Below the pieces are notes generated by a model. The model made no database searches, was not told where the DNA came from, and worked only from the letters and a program-made list of their open reading frames with translations. Below, one piece after another: positions 54,500 through 64,000 of a DNA stretch of 64,000 bases. A program made the position numbers and the translations under genes. The DNA is from Pontivivens ytuae (GTDB lineage Bacteria > Pseudomonadota > Alphaproteobacteria > Rhodobacterales > Rhodobacteraceae), in NCBI RefSeq assembly GCF_015679265.1, contig NZ_CP064942.1, forward strand, positions 2,326,001 through 2,390,000. Direction: 5' to 3'. Position 1 is the first letter of the stretch, and each line of letters begins with the position of its first letter.

Positions 54500-55417
54500 A
54501 TGGACGGCGCGGTGTTGTGGACGCAGGAGCTGGGGGCGCAGGACGCGCGCTGGATCCACATGAATGCCGATCATGCGGAGACGCCCGCGGTGCTCGCCGA
54601 TCTGCTGGGCGACGTGCCGCCCGCGATCCGGACCGCGCTGCTCGACGAGGATACCCGGCCGCGGGTGGTGCCGGCGGGCGCAGGGGCGATGGTGATCCTG
54701 CGCGGCGTGAATCTCAATGAGGGCGCGGTGCCGGAGGACATGATCTCGCTCCGCGCCTGGCTCGACGGGGAGCGGCTGGTGACGCTCAGGAAGCGGGACC
54801 TGCGGGCGACCGATGATGTGCGGGCCACCGTGGTCTCGGGCAAGGGACCGCAGGCGCCGGGTGGCGTGCTCGCGCGCCTCGCCCAGCGGCTGGCGGAGCG
54901 GATGGAGCCGGTGCTGGATCTGCTGGACGACCGGGTCGCCGCGCAGGAGGAGGCGGTGATCGAGCAGCCCGATCCGGCCCTGCGCCGCGACATCGCGCAG
55001 ACCCGGCGGCGGGCGATCATCCTGCGGCGCTACATCGCGCCCCAGCGGGAGGCGGTGCGGGCGCTGCTCGATGCGGATCTCGAGGCGCTGGGGGCCGACG
55101 AGCGGCGGCTGTTGATCGAGACCGGCGACCGGATGCAGCGCCATGTCGAGGATCTCGACATGCTGCGGGAGCGGGCGCAGGTGGTGAAGGACGAGCTCGC
55201 CAATGCGCTCGCCGACCGGCTGAACCGGAACCTCTACGTGCTGGCGGTGCTGTCGGCGGTGTTCCTACCGCTGGGTTTCGTGACCGGGTTGCTCGGCGTG
55301 AATGTCGCGGGCGTGCCGGGGACGGAGACGCCGGGTGCGTTCTGGTGGATGACCGGTGCGCTGGCCGTGGGTGCCGCCGCATTGCTGGTGCTGCTGCGGC
55401 GGATGCGTTGGCTCTAG
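54500..55417 (+). CDS. zntB: CorA-family zinc/metal transporter (ZntB-like)
   Basis: A 305-residue CorA-superfamily transporter. A long cytoplasmic alpha/beta domain with a coiled stalk (residues 1-240) is followed by two membrane helices. The signature loop after the first helix reads GLLGVNVAGVPG, the ZntB form in which GMN is replaced by GVN, indicating zinc rather than magnesium transport. GAGGGAGA lies ahead of the ATG. Its stop shares a CTAG palindrome with the convergent gene. Confidence 0.87.
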   Translation: MDGAVLWTQELGAQDARWIHMNADHAETPAVLADLLGDVPPAIRTALLDEDTRPRVVPAGAGAMVILRGVNLNEGAVPEDMISLRAWLDGERLVTLRKRDLRATDDVRATVVSGKGPQAPGGVLARLAQRLAERMEPVLDLLDDRVAAQEEAVIEQPDPALRRDIAQTRRRAIILRRYIAPQREAVRALLDADLEALGADERRLLIETGDRMQRHVEDLDMLRERAQVVKDELANALADRLNRNLYVLAVLSAVFLPLGFVTGLLGVNVAGVPGTETPGAFWWMTGALAVGAAALLVLLRRMRWL

Positions 55418-55671
55418 TCGGGGAGCGGGACGGGCAGGATGTCGCCCGTTTCCGCGTCGCGATCCTGGGCGAAGCTGGTCGCCTGCCGGTCGATCAGGGC
55501 GACGGCGGCGCGCAGTTCGTGGGTGAGCCGCGGCTCCTCGGGCAGGGCGGGCTGCGGGACGGCGACGACGACCTCCGGCGGCTCCTCCCGCCAGTCGAGC
55601 AGCGGCGCAAAGGCGCTGAAGATCGCCACCACGGACACTGTCAATCTGAACTCGTCGGCCGAATGCACCAT
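55414..55671 (-). CDS. Small protein of unknown function
   Basis: An 85-residue protein (MVHSADEFRLTVSVVAIFSA...) with a weakly hydrophobic N-terminal segment, a Pro/Val-rich centre and an acidic end. No recognised domain. ATG 55671 was chosen over the longer frame; AGGATCAGACGTC precedes it. The final codon TAG overlaps the zntB TAG in one CTAG. Plausible but not certain as a gene. Confidence 0.5.
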   Translation of the reverse strand: MVHSADEFRLTVSVVAIFSAFAPLLDWREEPPEVVVAVPQPALPEEPRLTHELRAAVALIDRQATSFAQDRDAETGDILPVPLPD

Positions 55672-55840
55672 GACGTCTGATCCTCCCCCAAGGTGGGTCC
55701 AACGCACGGCAGCGGCGTCGGTTTCTGGGGGCTTGGTTTAAACGACAGGACTTAATGCAACCCTAACGCGAAGCAGGTGCGAGACGGGCGGCGGAATGAA
55801 GCAAGTTTGCTGCAATTCCCGCTTGCTCTCCGGCAGGCTC

Positions 55841-55869
55841 TTGCACCCCTTGGGCAAACCCCGTATCTG
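55841..55869 (+). promoter_or_regulatory. Candidate tRNA-Trp/secE promoter
   Basis: TTGCAC, 17-nt spacer, TATCTG; the start would be near 55877, 14 nt before the tRNA. The rest of the 55672-55890 spacer has no gene. Confidence 0.4.
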
Positions 55870-55890
55870 CCAGATGTCGGTGAGGCCGAT

Positions 55891-55966
55891 AGGGGTATAG
55901 CTCAGTTGGTAGAGCATCGGTCTCCAAAACCGAGGGTCGCGGGTTCGAGTCCTGCTGCCCCTGCCA
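55891..55966 (+). tRNA. tRNA-Trp (anticodon CCA)
   Basis: A 76-nt cloverleaf. Acceptor AGGGGTA pairs with TGCCCCT (one G-U), D-stem GCTC/GAGC, anticodon loop CTCCAAA (CCA at 55924-55926), T-loop GGTTCGAGTCC, encoded CCA. It heads the secE-nusG-rplK operon, a conserved alphaproteobacterial arrangement. Confidence 0.97.
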
Positions 55967-55992
55967 CACCGACCGGATGAAGGAGTGGGATC

Positions 55993-56190
55993 ATGGCGAA
56001 GAGCAACCCGGCACAGTTCGTGCAGGAAGTGCGCAGCGAGACCTCCAAGGTCGTCTGGCCGACGCGGCGCGAAGTGGCGCTGACCACGGCGATGGTCTTC
56101 GTGATGGCGACGATCGCGGCGATCTTCTTCTTCCTGATCGACCAGCTGATCCGGCTGGGCCTCGAGCAGATTCTTCAGCTCGGCGGTTGA
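55993..56190 (+). CDS. secE: Preprotein translocase subunit SecE
   Basis: The 65-residue single-span form of SecE. FVQEVRSETSKVVWPTRREV is the conserved amphipathic region that clamps SecY, followed by one membrane helix (LTTAMVFVMATIAAIFFFLI). 26 nt after tRNA-Trp; AAGGAGTGG precedes the ATG. Confidence 0.95.
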   Translation: MAKSNPAQFVQEVRSETSKVVWPTRREVALTTAMVFVMATIAAIFFFLIDQLIRLGLEQILQLGG

Positions 56191-56237
56191 TCTCTCCCGG
56201 CAAGGTCGCTAGAGCCTTGCGAACTTCCTGACAGCAC

Positions 56238-56274
56238 GGCGCGCTCGATTCGGACGGCGCGCCCGATTTTGTTT
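56238..56274 (+). terminator. Possible attenuator between secE and nusG
   Basis: GGCGCGC (56238-56244) pairs with GCGCGCC (56257-56263), then CGATTTTGTTTC. Partial termination here would set the nusG/secE ratio. Confidence 0.4.
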
Positions 56275-56331
56275 CGGGAACGGCGAATTCCGGGCCGTTT
56301 GCGGCCCGACTGACGAAGGTGAAGACGCGAC

Positions 56332-56865
56332 ATGGCGATGCGGTGGTACACGGTGCACGTTCTCTCGAACTTCGAGAAGAAGGTGGCCGAGTCGATCATG
56401 GAGCAGGTCGGCCAGCAGGGTCTCGAGGATGAGATCGGCGAGGTGCTGGTCCCGACCGAGCAGGTGGTCGAGGTCCGTCGCGGCAAGAAGGTCGAGACCG
56501 AGAAGCGCTTCATGCCGGGCTACGTGCTCGTGAAGATGGAGATGACGGACCGGGCCTATCACCTCGTCAACGATACGAACCGGGTGACCGGGTTCCTCGG
56601 GCCGCAGGGCAAGCCGACGCCGCTGCGCCAGTCCGAGGTCGATCACCTGACGCAGACGGTGCAGGAGGGCGTGGAGAAGCCGCGGACCCTCATCACCTTC
56701 GACGTGGGCGAGCAGATCACGGTCACCGACGGACCGTTCGAGAGCTTCGCCGGCATGGTCGAGGAAGTGGACGACGAGAACCAGCGCCTGAAGGTGACGG
56801 TCTCGATCTTCGGCCGGGCGACCCCGGTCGAGCTGGAATACACCCAGGTGCGCAAGGGCGCCTGA
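56332..56865 (+). CDS. nusG: Transcription termination/antitermination protein NusG
   Basis: The 177-residue RNA-polymerase-bound factor. NGN domain from [20 protein letters not shown] to about 110; conserved [11 protein letters not shown] and [12 protein letters not shown]-terminal KOW domain with [20 protein letters not shown]. Lies between secE and rplK as usual. Confidence 0.96.
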   Translation: MAMRWYTVHVLSNFEKKVAESIMEQVGQQGLEDEIGEVLVPTEQVVEVRRGKKVETEKRFMPGYVLVKMEMTDRAYHLVNDTNRVTGFLGPQGKPTPLRQSEVDHLTQTVQEGVEKPRTLITFDVGEQITVTDGPFESFAGMVEEVDDENQRLKVTVSIFGRATPVELEYTQVRKGA

Positions 56866-56874
56866 GTGACGAAT

Positions 56875-56928
56875 GCGGACGGTCCGGATGGACCGCCGCT
56901 CTGTGGGAGGCTGACGGCACGCGTGCCG
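56875..56928 (+). other. Structured leader of rplK
   Basis: Two hairpins: GCGG(A)CGGTCC-GGAT-GGACCGCCGC (56875-56899) and the perfect palindrome CGGCACGCGTGCCG (56915-56928). They precede rplK-rplA; in other bacteria L1 represses this operon through its leader, so a regulatory role is possible. Confidence 0.35.
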
Positions 56929-56994
56929 GGCGCCGGACCACATCACCGAGAGCCCGACGGTCGCGACCCGAGGGTGTGAGAAGAGGAGGCCATC

Positions 56995-57420
56995 ATGGCC
57001 AAGAAGGTTGCAGGGCAGCTGAAGCTGCAGGTCCCTGCCGGCAAGGCGAACCCGTCCCCGCCCGTGGGTCCGGCGCTCGGCCAGCGCGGCATCAACATCA
57101 TGGAATTCTGCAAGGCGTTCAACGCCAAGACGCAGGAGATGGAGCCCGGTGCGCCGTGCCCGACCGTGATCACCTACTACGTGGACAAGTCGTTCACGAT
57201 GGACATCAAGACCCCGCCGGCGTCGTACTACCTCAAGAAGGCGGCGAAGCTGAAGGGTGGCGCGAACAACCCCGGCAAGGAGACCGCCGGCACCGTGACC
57301 GTCAAGCAGGTCCGCGAGATCGCCGAGGCGAAGATGGCCGATCTCAACGCCAACGATGTCGAAGGCGCAATGCAGATCATCCTGGGCTCCGCCCGGTCGA
57401 TGGGCATCGAGGTGAAGTGA
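56995..57420 (+). CDS. rplK: 50S ribosomal protein L11
   Basis: The 141-residue L11 protein of the GTPase-associated centre. [40 protein letters not shown] and the C-terminal RNA-binding part ending [17 protein letters not shown] are standard. GAGGAGG precedes the ATG. The TGA overlaps the rplA ATG by one base. Confidence 0.98.
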   Translation: MAKKVAGQLKLQVPAGKANPSPPVGPALGQRGINIMEFCKAFNAKTQEMEPGAPCPTVITYYVDKSFTMDIKTPPASYYLKKAAKLKGGANNPGKETAGTVTVKQVREIAEAKMADLNANDVEGAMQIILGSARSMGIEVK

Positions 57421-58118
57421 TGGCAAAGCTTGGAAAGCGCACCCGCGCGGCCCGCGAGGCCGTCGAAGGCAAGACCAACGTGACCGTGGCCGAGGCCGTG
57501 AGCCTGATCAAGGCGAACGCGTCGGCGAAGTTCGACGAGACGGTCGAGATCGCGATGAACCTCGGCGTCGATCCGCGCCACGCCGACCAGATGGTCCGCG
57601 GCGTCGTCTCCCTGCCGAACGGCACGGGCAAGACCGTGCGCGTCGCCGTCTTCGCCCGCGGCCCGAAGGCCGAGGAGGCGCAGGCCGCCGGGGCCGACAT
57701 CGTCGGTGCCGAGGACCTGATGGAGACGATCCAGGGCGGCACGATCGAGTTCGATCGTTGCATCGCGACCCCGGACATGATGCCGATCGTGGGTCGCCTG
57801 GGTAAGATCCTCGGCCCGCGCAACCTGATGCCGAACCCGCGGGTCGGCACGGTGACCATGGACGTCAAGCAGGCCGTGGAAGCGGCCAAGGGCGGTGAGG
57901 TCCAGTTCAAGGCGGAGAAGGCCGGTGTCGTGCACGCAGGTGTCGGCAAGGCGTCCTTCGACGAGGCGAAGCTGGTCGAGAACGTGAAGGCGTTCATCGG
58001 CGCTGTGAACAAGGCGAAGCCGTCGGGTGCCAAGGGCACATACCTGAAGTCCATCTCGCTCACCTCGACCATGGGTCCGGGCGTGCGCGTGGATGTGGCC
58101 GACGCGGTCGCCGAGTAA
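57420..58118 (+). CDS. rplA: 50S ribosomal protein L1
   Basis: The 232-residue L1 stalk protein, which also represses its own operon in many bacteria. [59 protein letters not shown] and [18 protein letters not shown] are typical. Starts within the rplK stop codon (TGATG). Confidence 0.98.
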   Translation: MAKLGKRTRAAREAVEGKTNVTVAEAVSLIKANASAKFDETVEIAMNLGVDPRHADQMVRGVVSLPNGTGKTVRVAVFARGPKAEEAQAAGADIVGAEDLMETIQGGTIEFDRCIATPDMMPIVGRLGKILGPRNLMPNPRVGTVTMDVKQAVEAAKGGEVQFKAEKAGVVHAGVGKASFDEAKLVENVKAFIGAVNKAKPSGAKGTYLKSISLTSTMGPGVRVDVADAVAE

Positions 58119-58355
58119 ACATGAGATTCCCCGTCGCGAGGCGGGGATGTTCCGGGGCGCATCGTCGCCCCATCCGTCCGAGACGGTGGGCAGATCGCAA
58201 GATCGCAAGTCCTGCCATAGACGGGGGACATGTTCAGGTTCTGCCCTTCGGGTGCAGGTCTTGGCGGGACCCCGGACGGGAACCCAAGGGGCGGGCGTTC
58301 GCGCCCGTCAACATGAGCCGGCGGGGGAAACCTCGCCACAAATTGGAGCAACACT
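58119..58355 (+). ncRNA. Putative L10 leader (rplJL autoregulatory region)
   Basis: A 237-nt spacer with no ORF separates rplA from rplJ. It begins with a CCCCG...CGGGG hairpin (about 58130-58147) and contains several GC-rich stems (GCCCTTCGGGTGC near 58242; GGGCGGGCGTTCGCGCCCG near 58285). This position is where the L10(L12)4 complex binds mRNA to repress rplJL in many bacteria; the kink-turn site was not resolved by eye. Confidence 0.5.
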
Positions 58356-58871
58356 GTGGATAGAGCCCAAAAAGAAGCGGTTGTGGCAGAGCTCAACCAG
58401 ATCTTCTCGGACTCTGGTGTCGTCGTGGTCTCGCACTACGCCGGCCTCTCGGTTGCCGAAATGACTGCGTTCCGTACTGCCGTCCGCGAGGCCGGCGGTG
58501 CAGTGCGCGTCGCCAAGAACAGGCTCGCCAAGATCGCCCTGGAAGGGACCCCTGCCGCCGGCATGGGCGACCTTCTGACCGGGATGACGGTCCTCGCCTA
58601 TTCCGAAGACCCCGTGGCTGCGGCCAAGGCGGTTCAGGATTTCGCCAAAGACAACGACAAGCTCGAAGTCATTGGCGGTGCAATGGGCGATCAGGTCCTC
58701 GACCCGGCCGGTGTGAAAGCCGTCGCAGCCATGCCGTCCCGCGAGGAGCTCATCGCTTCCGTCGTGGCGTGCCTGGGTGCACCGGCCAGCAACATCGCGG
58801 GCGCCATCGGCGCACCGGCTTCCAACATCGCGTCGATCCTGTCGACGCTGGAAGAGCGCGAAGCGGCATAA
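58356..58871 (+). CDS. rplJ: 50S ribosomal protein L10
   Basis: The 171-residue base of the L7/L12 stalk. Start is GTG 58356 ([20 protein letters not shown]) with GGAG 9 nt upstream. [20 protein letters not shown] and [12 protein letters not shown] are typical; the C-terminal helix ([13 protein letters not shown]) binds L7/L12 dimers. Confidence 0.97.
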   Translation: MDRAQKEAVVAELNQIFSDSGVVVVSHYAGLSVAEMTAFRTAVREAGGAVRVAKNRLAKIALEGTPAAGMGDLLTGMTVLAYSEDPVAAAKAVQDFAKDNDKLEVIGGAMGDQVLDPAGVKAVAAMPSREELIASVVACLGAPASNIAGAIGAPASNIASILSTLEEREAA

Positions 58872-58952
58872 GTCAAAGGCAAACGGGGGGACGGTGCAGC
58901 GCCTGAGCGCATCGCCCGGACCCAACAGAACTGAACTGATAGGAACAGACAC

Positions 58953-59333
58953 ATGGCTGACCTCAAGAAACTCGCAGAAGAGATCGTGGGCCTGACCCTC
59001 CTCGAAGCGGCTGAACTGAAGAACATCCTGAAGGACGAGTACGGCATCGAGCCCGCCGCTGGCGGCGCCGTCATGATGGCAGGCCCCGCAGGCGGTGACG
59101 CCGGCGCGGCTGCTGAAGAGCAGACCGAGTTCGACGTGATCCTCAAGTCCGCTGGCGACAAGAAGATCAACGTGATCAAGGAAGTCCGCGCCATCACCGG
59201 CCTCGGCCTCAAGGAAGCCAAGGAGCTCGTCGAGGCGGGCGGCAAGGCTGTCAAGGAGCAGGTCTCCAAGGAAGAAGCCGAAGACATCAAGGGCAAGCTG
59301 GAAGCAGCTGGCGCCGAAGTCGAGCTCAAGTAA
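58953..59333 (+). CDS. rplL: 50S ribosomal protein L7/L12
   Basis: The 126-residue stalk protein. N-terminal dimerisation helix [20 protein letters not shown], Ala/Gly-rich hinge ([17 protein letters not shown]), and factor-binding domain [20 protein letters not shown]. Downstream of rplJ by 81 nt. Confidence 0.98.
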   Translation: MADLKKLAEEIVGLTLLEAAELKNILKDEYGIEPAAGGAVMMAGPAGGDAGAAAEEQTEFDVILKSAGDKKINVIKEVRAITGLGLKEAKELVEAGGKAVKEQVSKEEAEDIKGKLEAAGAEVELK

Positions 59334-59590
59334 TCTCGACTGCGAGGCTCCCGCGCCTGCGGGGGTTGAAAATTCGGGGCTGGACGCGCATATGAGCGTG
59401 TCCAGCCTCAACCGCTTCTTCTCCGACCCTTCCGAGTTCACCACGATGGAGGGTCGCAGAAGGTGCGTGACATCCGGGTGCAGTGCGTGTGGGAGCGCAC
59501 TGACGGAATGGGATGTCCCCCTGATACGGGCTTTCACCGCTACCGGTGCCCGACGGTCGCGCGGTGAGGACAGCACGAGGCACTATACGC
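59334..59590 (+). other. rplL-rpoB intercistronic region
   Basis: A 257-nt spacer without a gene. CTCCCGC-GCCT-GCGGGGG (59348-59365) forms a hairpin followed by TTGAAAATTC, a candidate attenuator or RNase processing site that would separate ribosomal-protein from polymerase expression. Nothing else is clear in it. Confidence 0.4.
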
Positions 59591-63697
<4,107 letters not shown>

Positions 63698-63707
63698 TCG
63701 CAAGGCC

Positions 63708-63727
63708 GGGGGCGGATCGCCGCCCCC
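63708..63727 (+). other. Hairpin in the rpoB-rpoC spacer
   Basis: GGGGGCGG-ATCG-CCGCCCCC, 8-bp stem, no T-run. Probably an mRNA processing or stability element. Confidence 0.4.
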
Positions 63728-63770
63728 GACCGCGGCCCTCACCCGGCCGCGCAATGCCCACGAGTTATAG

Positions 63771-64000
<230 letters not shown>

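Overview
The window is a high-GC alphaproteobacterial chromosome segment, most likely from the order Rhodobacterales (Roseobacter/Rhodobacter group). The evidence is the aglEFGAK alpha-glucoside cluster, the gene order tuf - tRNA-Trp - secE - nusG - rplKAJL - rpoBC, short intergenic gaps with many 1-4 nt stop/start overlaps, a CIRCE-controlled groESL, and scattered short intergenic repeats. Nearly all of it is core or well-known accessory metabolism; no phage, IS element or CRISPR array is visible.

Layout. 1-868: end of an unidentified gene, then an SseB-family protein. 992-13139: sugar catabolic locus. A beta-glucosidase and a LacI-type regulator run leftward. A binding-protein-dependent ABC transporter (aglE, aglF, aglG, aglK) with an intracellular GH13 alpha-glucosidase (aglA), a PfkB sugar kinase, zwf and pgl run rightward. 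Together they would import sucrose/maltose-type glucosides, hydrolyse them, phosphorylate the fructose half and feed glucose-6-phosphate to 6-phosphogluconate. Two near-identical LacI-type operators sit at the two divergent start-site regions. 13273-15354: bifunctional enoyl-CoA hydratase/3-hydroxyacyl-CoA dehydrogenase. 15480-23895 (leftward): a small orphan protein, a LuxR-type acyl-homoserine-lactone receptor, HU, AMP nucleosidase, adenine deaminase, a HAD hydrolase and two tandem TraB/GumN proteins. 24006-26113: CIRCE-groES-groEL with a strong terminator. 26245-27486: a two-gene cassette of visibly lower GC (DUF488 protein plus an unrecognised 257-aa protein) with non-ATG starts, the most foreign-looking piece of the window.

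27689-36344: cytochrome b561, GNAT acetyltransferase, an unrecognised protein, an EamA transporter, two small stress-type proteins (YegP-like, DUF2853), Nudix, purK-purE, a DUF465 protein, an S49 peptidase, a 49-aa membrane zinc-ribbon protein and a Ca2+/Na+ antiporter. 36346-42155: pteridine-reductase-like SDR, an AT-rich regulatory patch, uvrC, pgsA, moaD, moaE and a methyltransferase. 42196-55671: coiled-coil membrane protein plus OmpA-family protein, ubiA, rsmE, an NTF2-like protein, DUF302, gshA, an FAH-family hydrolase, an SDR, tRNA-Gly(UCC), a lipoprotein, tuf, a methyltransferase, a ZntB-like transporter. 55891-64000: tRNA-Trp, secE, nusG, rplK, rplA, rplJ, rplL, rpoB and the start of rpoC.

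Two layers of intergenic repeats are overlaid on this: a short motif of about 35 nt with a CCTCCGGCGGGGATATTTGG core (seven copies or variants in five spacers) and three mosaic repeat islands (about 18721-18893, 31544-31946, 39335-39748) that share hairpin modules in opposite orientations. Other points of interest are a duplicated tuf 3' tail, a tuf terminator that lies inside the convergent neighbour gene, and an AT-rich patch upstream of uvrC that combines a perfect DnaA box with clustered GANTC sites. All statements are from reading the sequence; no database search was run.
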